Positions 36,371 through 46,177 of a DNA stretch of 64,000 bases are shown here, piece after piece (positions within the stretch are counted from its first letter, which is position 1; the number at the start of each line of letters is the position of its first letter). The translations under genes and the position numbers were made by a program. The notes below the pieces were generated by a model, which was given only the letters and a program-made list of their open reading frames with translations, ran no database searches and was not told the origin of the DNA. This stretch comes from Candidatus Burkholderia humilis. Lineage in GTDB: Bacteria > Pseudomonadota > Gammaproteobacteria > Burkholderiales > Burkholderiaceae. Location of the stretch: NCBI GenBank assembly GCA_001184405.1, contig LFMX01000001.1, positions 165,175-229,174 on the forward strand, in the 5' to 3' direction.

Positions 36371-38089
36371 CCGGACCGTCGCCGATGACAAGCTTCACAA
36401 CGGCAGTCATTATCGGCGACGGCATAGCTTACGGATTCCGTCTACGATCGACTGCCTGAAGATGTTCATCGGTTCGGGCATGGATTCGAGAGCCCGTGGT
36501 TTTCGAGCACCGTCTCTTTCTTTTCGCCTGCGCTTGCTCGATGACACCGCAGGCGCATGCATACGGCTGGTGATCGCCGCGTTTCCGACAGCCACGGCTA
36601 AAGCAAGCAGGTCCGAATGATCTGGGCCGTTCTGCCCAAAATCGCGGGGAACGGCAGTTGAAGTCCGGCCGCCATGGCAGCGCACGGTGCTCGTCGTTCG
36701 ATACGCATAGAAGGCGTTCCGTAATCGACTGCGTGGAAAGCGATGGTTTTTTCGGCTTCTTTCCCCGAAACCCGCCATATCATGATAATTTTTGCCTCTG
36801 GTGAGCTGCCGCGCTCGACCGAGTGCTTGACCTGGTAGGCAACAAGGCAGCAAGGCAACCGTCAACGGCCGGACCGGCGTATCAATGTCAGCCAAGACCG
36901 CGGCGACCAACCCCATCTCAATGTCTGGCGACAATTACTTCTGCCCGCGGCGGTAATAGTTGACGCCGGCAGTCTCATGCCGATTCTTAGGCTTCCCGTT
37001 CGACTTTTCCGGAATGACCCCAGCGCGGTTCGGCAGGGCGTGCCCACCTTTCAAAGGCAACGATCATCGTCGCATAGCGCCTTAGAGGTGACCCACGCGG
37101 GCGCCGGCCGGATGCTCACGTGCACATCTCCGACATGTTCGATAGACCGGTCACTAGCCCCCTATTGGATGCGATCATCTTGCGGGCTGCGCATATTGCG
37201 ATTTTTGCGCGGGTGCGCAGACGCAAACATTTTCGCAATATCCGGAAGTTTTCCGAGCAAACTTAGTTACTTAGCCACCACCTCGACAAGAAAAAATCCG
37301 AATTATCAGACGGGTCCTTTTGGGCTTCCTACGAGTCCGACCTCAAATATTGAAATGCGACCTGATTCATCGACAGGATCAATATCATCGACAGGATCAA
37401 TAGACTCTAGCGGAGTCGCGTGTAACCAAGTCCTCGGGCGCCGGGAGCGTCCGCTTTTCCCACACCTTAAGCTACAAGCACTGACGGCGGATGACAATCG
37501 ACTGCGCTCTGCTGCCTCTTTTCGTTGCAGCAGTGACACCATGCCTCGATGACCGCCCGAATGTTGCGCAAACGTCGGAACCGACGCTAGTCAGGCATCC
37601 GTGGTGCAACTTGCCTGGCACGATTCAATGAGCGCACTCTGCGTAGGCATGCTGACCTAAATCAACTTCCGAGCCCTATTGTCTGTCTTTTCTGCCGTCT
37701 GGGTAACCGAGGCGAGGCCGACGGGCGTCGCGTCATTTCTTTGAGACGAAAGCGGTTTCAGCCGGAAACAAAGCTTCAAATCATTTGGCCGATGAACGCT
37801 ATCCGGATAGCGCTGCTTTTGAGGAATGAAGGCGTTTCTCGGTGAGCTTTTCACCGCTCGCCTTCTAATCACATTTTGCAAGTCGCCTTCCGCGGCAGGC
37901 CGAGGGTATGCTTTGGGTAGTACTTATATAGACACATGATGCGCCGCACCCTTATCACTGAGCATGCGGTGCGCGAAGGCGAGCTCCTTCCGCTTCTTCG
38001 AAAGGCCTATCGAATTTGTCTTCATTACACGCTCTCGATGCGCAGCGTCGACCTTAACATCGTTTTTGCTGCATTTTCCAAACCTCGCC
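36371..38089. other. Gene-poor stretch, no recognisable gene
   Basis: About 1.7 kb between the integrase and the broken oxidoreductase, with AT-richer patches (around 37200-37400 and 37860-37940). Small frames occur on both strands (for example 36598-36858 minus, 37657-37881 minus), but none has a recognisable motif or convincing start. The only clear structure is the tandem repeat at 37367-37402. Confidence 0.55.
37367..37402. repeat. Two tandem copies of an 18-bp unit
   Basis: The unit TCATCGACAGGATCAATA occurs twice in perfect tandem. On the minus strand it would read as a DIDPVD repeat, but no gene is established there. Confidence 0.85.
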
Positions 38090-39315
38090 CGTGGACCGTT
38101 TGCGGAGTACGTATCGCCCGCGTCCTTCCTGAAAACGTAGTGAACGATGTACCAAGCGCGGCGGCTGGTGCCGCGCCACGCATCGCGACTTGCGTGAGCT
38201 CGAGCTGAGCCTCGAAAGCCTTAAACTGTGGCGTCGTATCGATGCGGACCTCGGCATCGACACGGGTTATCGCACGTGCGGCATCCTCTACGCTGACGAC
38301 GACGCCCAAGCCCTCGCCGATCACGAATGCTGGCTCGCGCGCGCAATCGCACTCGTCGGCCGCGACGCGCTCGACTCGCGCATCACTTCCGCCGATGAAA
38401 CCGCCGCGCTCATGAGCGGCGCGGCCCGGCGTTTTGCAGGCGGCATCTACACACCGGGCGATGGCCGCGCTGAACCATAACAGGCCGTGCCCGCGATGGC
38501 CGCCGCGCTGCGTACGCGCGGCGTGAAAGTGCTGACGCCTTGCGCGGCGTCGAAACGAGCGGTGGCGCTGTGAGCGCGGTCGTCACGGAGTACGGGCGCA
38601 TTCGCACATCGAGCGTGATCGTCGCGGGCGGCGCGTGGACGCGGCTCTTCGCCGGCAACCTCGGCGTGGACGTGCCGCAGTTGATGGTGCGCTCGTCGGT
38701 GTTGCGCACCGCGCCGCTCGAAGGCGGTCCGGACGTCAGCGCGTGCAATCAGGCGATGGGTTATCGCAAACGGCTCGACGGCGGCTACAGCATCGCCAAC
38801 GCGTTTCACAGTCAGGCCGACATCACGCCCGACAGTTTCCGGCTCTTCGCGAAGTTTCTGCCCGCGCTCAAAAGCCAGATCGGCGCGATGAAACTCAGTC
38901 TCAACGCACGTTTTTTCGAGGAACTCCGTCGCCCGCGCCGCTGGCCGCTCGATCAGCCAACGATCTTCGAATCCGTGCGCACGCTCGATCCCGCGCCGAC
39001 CTCGTCGTTCAACCGGGCGGCGATCGCCGAGTTTCGCGCGATTTTCCCCGCGCTCGCGCATTTGCAGGTCGAGCAGGAATGGGCCGGTTATCTTGATGTT
39101 ACGCCCGACGCCGTGCCGGTGATTTCGCGCGCGGATCGCGTGCTGGGCCTCTTTATCGCGACGGGATTTTCGGGGCACGGCTTCGACATCGGCCGGGCGC
39201 GGGCAAGCTGATGGCGGATCTCGTCACCAACGACACGCCGCTCGTCGATCCGCGCGCCTTCCGTCTGTCGCGTTTCTTCGACGGCAGCAAGATCGAGCTC
39301 GACGGCGGCCTCTGA
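38090..39315 (+). pseudogene. FAD-dependent oxidoreductase (D-amino-acid dehydrogenase-like), several lesions
   Basis: Coding similarity is clear from about 38190: RDLRELELSLESLKLWRRID, DTGYRTCGILYADDDAQAL. TAA at 38477-38479 replaces a Gln codon (EPQQAVPAM, CAA to TAA). A frame shift near 38550 leads to VIVAGGAWTRLFAGNLGVDV, QLMVRSSVLRTAPLE, GYSIANAFHSQADI, RTLDPAPTSSFNRAAIAEF and FIATGFSGHGFDIG. A last shift near 39200 leads to KLMADLVTNDTPLVDP and the end at 39315. A weak GWCRATHRD match just upstream of 38190 suggests the N terminus decayed in place; the GxGxxG dinucleotide motif cannot be found. DadA-type amine oxidation at the membrane would have been its role. Confidence 0.8.
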
Positions 39316-39433
39316 AACGCTTCGCACGCCTGGCGCGCGGGCCTAGGCCGCAAGCGCTAACATACCGGTTTTTGCGGCACGCACGCTCCAGGTCGTGCGC
39401 GCCGCATCGTCCGTTTTTGCTTCTGAGGCTTTC

Positions 39434-40057
39434 ATGGCATCCACGCCTATGTTGTACATCGACGTCTGGTCGGACTTTGTCTGCCCGTTCTGCTATCTCG
39501 AAACACCGGTGATCGATCAATTGCGCAACGCGTACGGCGACGCGGTCGAGATCCGCTGGCATGCGTTCGAGCTGCGTCCGGAACCGACGCCGCTCGTCGA
39601 TCCGAACAGCGAAGCCATCGTCAGCGGCTGGGAAAATTCAGTGCTGCCGCTCGCCGCCGAGCGCGGCCTGACCATGCGCATGCCGTCGGTCGCGCCGCGC
39701 AGCCGCAAGGCGTTCGAAACCGCGATGTACGCGCGCGAATCGGGCCGCTTTGACGTCGTGCATCGCGCGATTTTCAAGGCGTATTTCGAGGAAGGCATCG
39801 ACATCGCTGCAGCGTGCGGCATCGATCCCGAATTGCTCGAAGAGTCGCTCGACGACGGCACGTACACCGATCTCGTCGTTGAAGACGAAGAGTTCGCGAC
39901 GAAGCTGGGCGTGAGCGGTGTGCCATTCGCGGTGCTGTCGCGCGATCCCGCGCCGGGACAGGAGCCGCCGCCCATCGCGTTGCGCGGCGCTGCGCGCATC
40001 CAGCACTTCGAAGCGGCAATCGAACGGCTCTTTCCGGACGGCTTCCTGGCAGGCTGA
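39434..40057 (+). CDS. DsbA-family oxidoreductase (FrnE-like)
   Basis: Intact, 207 residues. Thioredoxin-fold protein of the DsbA/2-hydroxychromene-2-carboxylate isomerase group. The redox motif is CPFC within SDFVCPFCYLETPVIDQL (residues about 14-31). Later motifs: IRWHAFELRPEPTP, RGLTMRMPSVAPRSRKAFET and the cis-Pro region KLGVSGVPFAVL. There is no signal peptide, so it acts in the cytoplasm, as FrnE-type proteins do in polyketide or oxidative-stress contexts. Substrate unknown. The ATG at 39434 is chosen because the conserved start MASTPMLYIDVWSD begins there. Confidence 0.88.
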   Translation: MASTPMLYIDVWSDFVCPFCYLETPVIDQLRNAYGDAVEIRWHAFELRPEPTPLVDPNSEAIVSGWENSVLPLAAERGLTMRMPSVAPRSRKAFETAMYARESGRFDVVHRAIFKAYFEEGIDIAAACGIDPELLEESLDDGTYTDLVVEDEEFATKLGVSGVPFAVLSRDPAPGQEPPPIALRGAARIQHFEAAIERLFPDGFLAG

Positions 40058-40065
40058 GCAACGCG

Positions 40066-41007
40066 TCATCGACGCAAAGCGCCAACTGTGTTCCGCCATG
40101 AACGATTTCAGCGCGATACGCTGGCTCGGCTCGAGGTCATCGAATTCGAGCCCGTACGCGACGCTGTCCGTGGCCGGGTCCGGCTCGCCAACGTGACGCA
40201 CGATCGCGTGGATATCGACCTGGACAACCTGGACATCCACGCCGTCCGTGTTGAAATGAAATGCGAGCCTCAGGCGTGCGCCGCTTTTCGCAGTCGGCGC
40301 CCTCACCGTCAATGACATGCCGTACGGGCTGATGTCGCTCACGCGCGCCAGATGCCACACGACTTCGTGTCCCTCGCCGATGACCTCGTCCGCCGCGGCG
40401 TAGCGCGCCGCAAGCCGCGTCGGCATGCGGGCGAATTTGCGCGCGCGCAGACGCCGGATCGCGCCGGGCGCGGACAACACCACGTAGTTGAACGGCTCGC
40501 AGCTGGTGGCATCGACCGTGCAGGTGAAGCGGAACACGCCGCGCCCCGTCAGCGCAACGAGTTCGACCTGTTCGCCGCGCGCGAGATCGAGCGCGCCGAA
40601 GCCGGTCATGAGTGGCTGCGTGATGAACAACGACCGCTCGTTATTGCGGCGCGGATTCGAGAAACCGATCACCCGGCTCGCATACATCGATGAACCCGTC
40701 GTGCCGGTGCCGCGCAGACCGACGCGGCTGCCGATCGCGAGCCCGATTTCTTCGAGCTTCGGCGGACTTTCGCCCGCTTCTTCCTTTTGCGCTGTGTCAG
40801 GCGCCGGTTCGGCCGCGCGATACAACTCGAATTGCTGAAACAGGAACATGCGCGACGGTTCGTCGGGCACGACCGTACCGGTGTCGAAGAGCAAAGCGCC
40901 ATCTTCGGCGAGCGTTGGCCATTCGAGCTGCGTGTTCAAGGGAATATCGGACGGACCGAGGCGAACTAAGAGGCCGGGCCCTCTGGAGCGGCGGGATTCT
41001 CGGACAT
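40066..41007 (-). pseudogene. PilZ-domain flagellar brake-type protein (YcgR-like), frameshifts near both ends
   Basis: The body is in one frame: GLLVRLGPSDIPLNTQLEWP, the YcgR N-terminal domain (MYASRVIGFSNPRRNNERSL), then the PilZ domain with c-di-GMP motifs RRLRARKFARMPTRLAARY (RxxxR) and VSDISPYGMSL (D/NxSxxG), ending YGLEFDDLEPSQRIALKSFM. The likely start ATG 41007 (MSENPAAPEG) is out of frame by one G lost from a GGG run near 40978. At the other end an extra base near 40085 removes the expected stop (TGA at 40066-40068), so the present frame runs on antisense through the DsbA-like gene. The protein would slow flagella when c-di-GMP is high. Confidence 0.75.
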
Positions 41008-41188
41008 GTTTTGACGATTTTTTAAACGTTTTTTGCAATCGTCTAGCGCAGTGAATTCGCCGTCAAGTAATCTGAGGAAAAAATTACGTTCCCGCACTAA
41101 TTATTTTCGATACGCAGCATTTTTACCGCATCATTTGACGCGTGACATCATCTCGAAATATTTATGCGCATAAACCTGCGCGTCGGCA

Positions 41189-42175
41189 CTATTGAGCCGG
41201 CGTTGGGACCTTCGTAACCGTCACGCTTCGAATCGCCTCCAGAACCTGCGGCACATCGGGCGGCGCGCCGTTGTCGCCGACCGACACCGACCGCCCCGGC
41301 GCATTGACGCCGAAATGTTCGCGCGATGTCGCCGCAAATAGCATGACCGTGCGCTTCATCAACGCATGCGCAAGGTGAACGAGTCCGGTATCCGTGCCGA
41401 CGACGAGTTCCGACGCATCGATCCAGTTTGCACACTCCTCGACGCTCAGTTTCGGCAACGCGCGCGCGCCGGGAACGTGAGCCGCGATGGCCTGCGCCTC
41501 GCCCTGCTCGCGCTCCGTGCCCCACGGCAACGCGATCGCATACCCGCGCTCGACGAGCCAGCGCGCAACCGCCACCCAGTTCTCCTTCGGCCACTTCTTC
41601 ACGTCGGCGGATGTCGCGTGAAAAAGCATTGCGATGAGTTTGTCGCGCGGAATATCGAGGCTACGCGCGAGTGGCGGCAACTTCACGTTGTAGTCGGGCG
41701 TATCGTCGAGCTCGTAACCGAGCGCCTCCGCGACGCTCACGCGTATGCCGCGCCATGCGTCCGTATGCGGACGCGGACCGAAACGGCGGTTATACGCGAA
41801 GGCCGCGCCGCGCTCGCCGAGGTCCTGATTCAGATAGCCGAAGCGTTGCTTCCCGCGCGCGATGAACGCGATGATCGCGCTTTTGTAGACGCCGTGAATA
41901 TCGACGATGACGTCATATTCGTGCGCGCGCAGTTTGCCGATGGACGCCGCGATCTCCTTGAAATCGTTCCAGTTGCGCGCTTTTTTGAACTTGCGCAGCG
42001 GCGCGCTCAGCACGCGATCGACGCCCGAATTCCAGCGGATAATGTCGGCAAACGCAGCATCGGCGCCCCAATCGACTTGCGCGGACGGAAACGCGCGCCG
42101 CAGATCGGAGACAACCGGCAGCGTCTCGACGATATCCCCGAGAGACGTGACTTTGACGATCAGAATTCGCTTCAT
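41189..42175 (-). CDS. waaC: Lipopolysaccharide heptosyltransferase I
   Basis: Intact, 328 residues. GT9 family: MKRILIVKVTSLGDIVETLP at the start, VSDLRRAFPSAQVDWGADAA, YDVIVDIHGVYKSAIIAFIA, RFGYLNQDLGERGAAFAYN, LFHATSADVKKWPKENWVAV and LVVGTDTGLVHLAHALM. WaaC adds the first L,D-heptose from ADP-heptose to Kdo2-lipid A at the inner face of the inner membrane. The ATG at 42175 matches the family start; an upstream in-frame alternative lacks similarity. The intact state agrees with preservation of envelope biosynthesis. Confidence 0.92.
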   Translation of the reverse strand: MKRILIVKVTSLGDIVETLPVVSDLRRAFPSAQVDWGADAAFADIIRWNSGVDRVLSAPLRKFKKARNWNDFKEIAASIGKLRAHEYDVIVDIHGVYKSAIIAFIARGKQRFGYLNQDLGERGAAFAYNRRFGPRPHTDAWRGIRVSVAEALGYELDDTPDYNVKLPPLARSLDIPRDKLIAMLFHATSADVKKWPKENWVAVARWLVERGYAIALPWGTEREQGEAQAIAAHVPGARALPKLSVEECANWIDASELVVGTDTGLVHLAHALMKRTVMLFAATSREHFGVNAPGRSVSVGDNGAPPDVPQVLEAIRSVTVTKVPTPAQ

Positions 42176-42345
42176 GAAGGGGCGTGAAAGGTTAGGCGAC
42201 GCCTTTCGGTGCCGCAAGGCGCGGAATCGAAAGATCTCCGCGCCGGAAAACTAGCGATTCTAAAGAATTCGCCGCATTAAGGCTGTTTGCGATTGTAAAT
42301 ACCGCGCGCGTGCCCCGTCTTGCGCGCGGTGGCGCATCAAAGCGA

Positions 42346-43197
42346 CTACGCCGCGTACGTATCGCACTGACGCATATCGCCGGTGGACAAGCCGCGCCGC
42401 AGCCAGCGCTGACGCTGCGCGCTTGTGCCATGCGTAAATGCTTCCGGCACGACGCGCCCTTGCGACTGCTGTTGCAAACGGTCATCGCCGATGGCGCTGG
42501 CGGTGTTCAACCTTTGCTCGAAATCGCCGGGTTCGATCAGCTTCGCGTTGTTCTGCTGCGCGACGTGCGCCCAGACGCCTGCGAAGCAATCGGCCTGCAA
42601 TTCGACGCGCACGGACAGCGCATTTGCCTGCTCGCGCGATATGCGCGAACGCGCCTGATCGACCTTGTCCGAAATGCCGAGCACGTTCTGCACGTGATGT
42701 CCCGACTTCATGCGCGATCACATACGCCTGCGCAAAGTCACCGCCCGCGCCGAAGCGGTCGCGCAATTCGCGATAGAACGACAAATCGATATACACCTTG
42801 CGATCGGCGGGGCAATAGAACGGCCCCATCGCCGCCTCGCCCATGCCGCAGGCAGTCTGCGTGCGGCCCGAAAACATCACAAGCTTGGGCGCCGGATAAT
42901 CCTGATGAAACTGCGTCTGAAAGATGCTCTGCCACGTGCGCTCCGTATTGCCGAGCACGCGCCGCACGAACACTGCGCCAGAGTCGTTGGCCGGGGGCGC
43001 ATTGCTTGGCGCGGCCTGCTGTTGCGGCGCGTTGCCTTGCAACACTTGTGCGCCGTTGATGATCGTCATCGGATTGATGCCGCCAGCGCAACGATGATCG
43101 TCCCGATCCCGATCGATCCGCCGCCGACGCGAAACCCTCCGCCCCCGCCGCGACGGTCTTCCACGTTTCTGCTTTCTGCTTCGTCATCCAGGCGCAT
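42346..43197 (-). pseudogene. Neutral zinc metallopeptidase (YpfJ/Zn_peptidase family), three frameshifts
   Basis: The start at 43197 gives MRLDDEAESRNVEDRRGGG and one membrane helix (GIGTIIVALA), then the frame breaks near 43085. It resumes with NPMTIINGAQVLQG, VRRVLGNTERTWQSIF, KLVMFSGRTQTACGMGEAA and FYCPADRKVYIDLSFYREL. A one-base insertion near 42708 falls inside the zinc-binding HExxH (AHEVGHH), and coding continues in another frame with [33 protein letters not shown] and [16 protein letters not shown], ending at 42346. Family proteins are membrane-anchored, about 280-300 residues, with uncertain substrates. The break in the active site makes it inactive. Confidence 0.85.
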
Positions 43198-43597
43198 ATC
43201 GTTCTCCGTCCTGGCTTGCGCCAAAACTCATTATGGTACTCGGGCGGCCCCGCCGTCTCGTTTTCCAGCGACGTCAAAGTTCGTGGAGAAGCGCTGGCAA
43301 GAATCCACGATTCACTGCGACAACATGCCGTGGCGCAGTGCGGTCGATTGTCGCGAAATTCGTTCCTCATATGCTGCACGCATATCCGCGCCGCATCCCC
43401 AAAACATCGAATTATCAAGCCGATGCGCGTGCTAAGCCCTTGAAACTGCGGCATTTCCGCGCAATCGAATTTCCCTGACGCAGCGCAACACGCATCGCGA
43501 AATCGGGCTAATCTGCGTTCGTCAAACGGTTATCGAGCGAGCGCGCCGGTAGGGCTTTTCTACTTCGACGCGCGCGTATTTCAAAGCACGAAACATC
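43198..43597. other. Divergent intergenic region upstream of the cytochrome bd genes
   Basis: 400 bases between the zinc peptidase start and cydA. I see no gene. It must hold the cydAB promoter; no strong -35/-10 pair or obvious ANR/FNR box (TTGAT-N4-ATCAA) was found by eye. Confidence 0.5.
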
Positions 43598-44999
43598 ATG
43601 CACGCGACTTCTCAAGCACTCGATCTGGCGCGGATCCAATTCGCGTTCACGGTCTCGTTTCATATCATCTTTCCTGCGCTTTCCATCGGGCTCGCGAGTT
43701 TCATCGCGGTGCTCGAAGGCGCGTGGCTAAAAACCGGAAAGCCCGTCTACAAGGAACTGTGCCTATTCTGGTCGAAGGTGTTCGCGGTCGCGTTCGGCAT
43801 GGGCGTGGTGTCGGGCGTTGTCATGGCGTACGAATTCGGCACCAACTGGGGTGGCTTTTCGAGTTTCGCCGGACCGGTCACCGGCCCGCTGCTCACGTAC
43901 GAAGTGATGACCGCGGTCTTTCTCGAGGCGGGCTTTCTCGGCATCATGCTGTTCGGCTGGAACAAGGTTGGTCCGAAAGCGCACTTTGGCGCGACGCTGA
44001 TGGTCGCCATCGGCACACTCATCTTCACGTTCTGGATTCTCGCCTCCAATAGCTGGATGCAGACGCCGCAAGGTTTTCGCATCGAAGGCGATCATGTCGT
44101 GCCGGTCGACTGGTTCGCGATCATCTTCAATCCGTCGTTTCCGTACCGGCTTACGCATATGGCGATTGCGGCGTTCATCGTCGCGGCGCTCGTCGTGGCC
44201 GCGACCGGCGCGTGGCATTTGCTCAAGGGCCGGCGCGATCCGGCCATCAAAAAGACGTTTTCGATGGCGCTCTGGCTGCTGCTCGCGCTCACGCCGATTC
44301 AAGCCGTCGTCGGCGATGCGCACGGTCTGAACACGCGTGAATATCAGCCCGCGAAGATCGCGGCGATCGAAGGTCTTTGGGATACCGAAAAAGGCGGTAC
44401 ATCGCTCAATCTGTTCGGCATTCCGGACATGGAGGCCGAAACGACGAAGTACGCGCTGAAGGTGCCGCATCTCGGCAGCCTGATTTTCACGCATAGCTGG
44501 GACGGCGAGATTCGCGGGCTCAAATCGTTTCCGAAGGAGGATCGGCCGAATTCGATGCTCGTGTTCTTCAGCTTTCGCATCATGGCCGGTCTCGGCGTGC
44601 TGATGATCGTGATGTCGATGGCGGGCTACTGGCTGCATCGAAAAAGAAAGCTGTTCGATGCGCGCTGGTTTCATCGCTTCGTGCTGTGGATGGGACCGAG
44701 CGGCTTCGTCACGCTGTTCGCGGGCTGGGTCACGACCGAAGCAGGCCGGCAGCCGTGGGTCGTCTATGGCGTGATGCGCACCGCCGATGCCGTGTCGCCC
44801 GTCACCGCGAGTGGGTGTGTCGCTGCTGGCGTTCGTGATCGTGTACACGATCGTGTTCGGCACCGGCATCTATTACTTGCTGAAGCTGTTGCGTCAAGGT
44901 CCGGCTTTGCCCGGCGCGCACACGGATGCGCCCTCTTCCGCCGATGGCAGCGCGCGCCGTCCGTTGAGTCTTCCGCAACAGTCCATCGAAGGAGCGTAA
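43598..44999 (+). pseudogene. cydA: Cytochrome bd (cyanide-insensitive type) ubiquinol oxidase subunit I, frameshift near C terminus
   Basis: Subunit I of the bd-type quinol oxidase in the inner membrane. From ATG 43598: LARIQFAFTVSFHIIFPALS (heme ligand His region), GMGVVSGVVMAYEFGTNWGG, FPYRLTHMAIAAFIVAALVV, DAHGLNTREYQPAKIAA, and GRQPWVVYGVMRTADAVSP, the conserved quinol-site motif. The Q loop is short, as in CioA. Near 44808 one base is missing, and the last membrane helix (LLAFVIVYTIVFGTGIYYLL) and tail lie in the next frame, ending TAA 44997-44999 one base before cydB. About 400 of some 467 residues are in frame; function is doubtful without the last helix. Confidence 0.88.
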
Positions 45000-45980
45000 A
45001 TGGATCTCACCTTGGCATGGGCCGCGATCATCGCGCTGGGCCTGTTGATGTATATCGTGCTCGATGGTTTCGATCTGGGCATCGGCATTCTGTTTCCGTT
45101 CTTTCCGGATCAGCATGATCGCGACGTGATGATGAACACCGTTGCGCCCGTCTGGGACGGCAATGAAACGTGGCTCGTGCTGGGCGGCGCGGGTTTGTTC
45201 GCCGCGTTTCCGATGGTCTATTCGACCGTGTTGTCCGTGCTTTATTTGCCGCTGGTGTTGATGCTCGTGTGCCTGATTTTTCGCGGCGTGTCGTTCGAGA
45301 TTCGCGCGAAGGCGCGGCGCACGAAGCATATGTGGGATCTTGCGTTCATCGGCGGATCGGCGGGCGCGACCTTCTTTCAGGGCGTGGCGCTCGGCGCGTT
45401 TCTCGATGGCATTCCCGTCGCTGATGGCCGCTTTTCCGGCGATGCGTTCGGCTGGTTCACGCCGTTTTCCATCTTCACGGGCGGCGCGCTGGTCGTCACG
45501 TATGCGCTGCTCGGCGCGTGCTGGCTGATCGCGAAGACGGAGGGCGATTTGCAGCGGCGGATGTATCGCGTGGTGTGGCCGCTGACGTTGCTTCAGCTTG
45601 CGACGATCGCGGTCGTCAGCGTGTGGACGCCGTTGCACGATGCCGGCATCGCATCGCGTTGGTTCGATACGGCGTGGTTTTATCGGCTTCTGCCTGTGCC
45701 GTTGCTCGTTGTTGGGTGCGCCTGGGCGATGCGGCGGGCGATTCTTTCGCGTCATGAGACGCGGCCTTTTGTGATGGCGTTGGGCTTTGTTTTGCTCGGC
45801 TATGCGGGGCTGGTGGCGAGCATCTCACCGCACGAGATTTTTCCGGGTGTGTCGATTTGGGATGCGGTGGCACCACGGTCCAGTCAGCTATTTACCATCG
45901 TTGGGGCGGCGGTGATTTTGCCCGTTATTTTGCTTTATACGACGTTGGGGTATTGGGTCTTTCGAGGGAAGGTGTGGTAA
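45000..45980 (+). CDS. cydB: Cytochrome bd ubiquinol oxidase subunit II
   Basis: Intact, 326 residues, eight or nine membrane helices. Motifs: LMYIVLDGFDLGIGILFPFF at the N terminus, NTVAPVWDGNETWLVLGGAG, LIFRGVSFEIRAKA, AFIGGSAGATFFQGVALGAF and the C-terminal AVILPVILLYTTLGYWVFRG. It forms the oxidase heterodimer with CydA and starts directly at the cydA stop (translational coupling). No cydX-like small subunit follows before 46178; the 3' flank is T-rich. Confidence 0.95.
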   Translation: MDLTLAWAAIIALGLLMYIVLDGFDLGIGILFPFFPDQHDRDVMMNTVAPVWDGNETWLVLGGAGLFAAFPMVYSTVLSVLYLPLVLMLVCLIFRGVSFEIRAKARRTKHMWDLAFIGGSAGATFFQGVALGAFLDGIPVADGRFSGDAFGWFTPFSIFTGGALVVTYALLGACWLIAKTEGDLQRRMYRVVWPLTLLQLATIAVVSVWTPLHDAGIASRWFDTAWFYRLLPVPLLVVGCAWAMRRAILSRHETRPFVMALGFVLLGYAGLVASISPHEIFPGVSIWDAVAPRSSQLFTIVGAAVILPVILLYTTLGYWVFRGKVW

Positions 45981-46106
45981 GGGTTTTTTTACGAAGGCTT
46001 TTTGGTTTTTGGGGCTTTGGACGCTGGGGGTCGGTGGGGCTTTTTTGTTGGCATTGCCGTTTAAGTTGTTGATCAAGTTTGGGGCTTCTATTTGAGGTAT
46101 TTTTTG

Positions 46107-46166
46107 TCTCAAGGGCTTCTGTTTTTTGGGCTTTAGGTTTCCTATCTTCTTCTTCGTGCAAAGCGC
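46107..46166. repeat. Dispersed intergenic repeat, copy 2
   Basis: It has the same succession of strings as at 5654-5717 (TCTCAAG, GGGCTTTAGG, TTTCCT, TTCTTCTTC, TGCAAAGCGC) within a T/G-rich intergenic region. It also lies next to the 3' end of a minus-strand gene. Confidence 0.6.
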
Positions 46167-46177
46167 AAACAAAAAGA

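Noticed and set aside
37360..37410. CRISPR-like repeat
   Set aside because: Only two adjacent 18-bp copies with no spacer; a simple tandem duplication.
39638..40065. C-terminal extension of the PilZ protein over the DsbA-like gene
   Set aside because: It follows a frame shift and lies antisense to a well-supported gene.
43763..44869. Minus-strand frame of 368 codons over cydA
   Set aside because: Composition is Arg/His/Asp-rich without structure, and it is antisense to clear cydA sequence.
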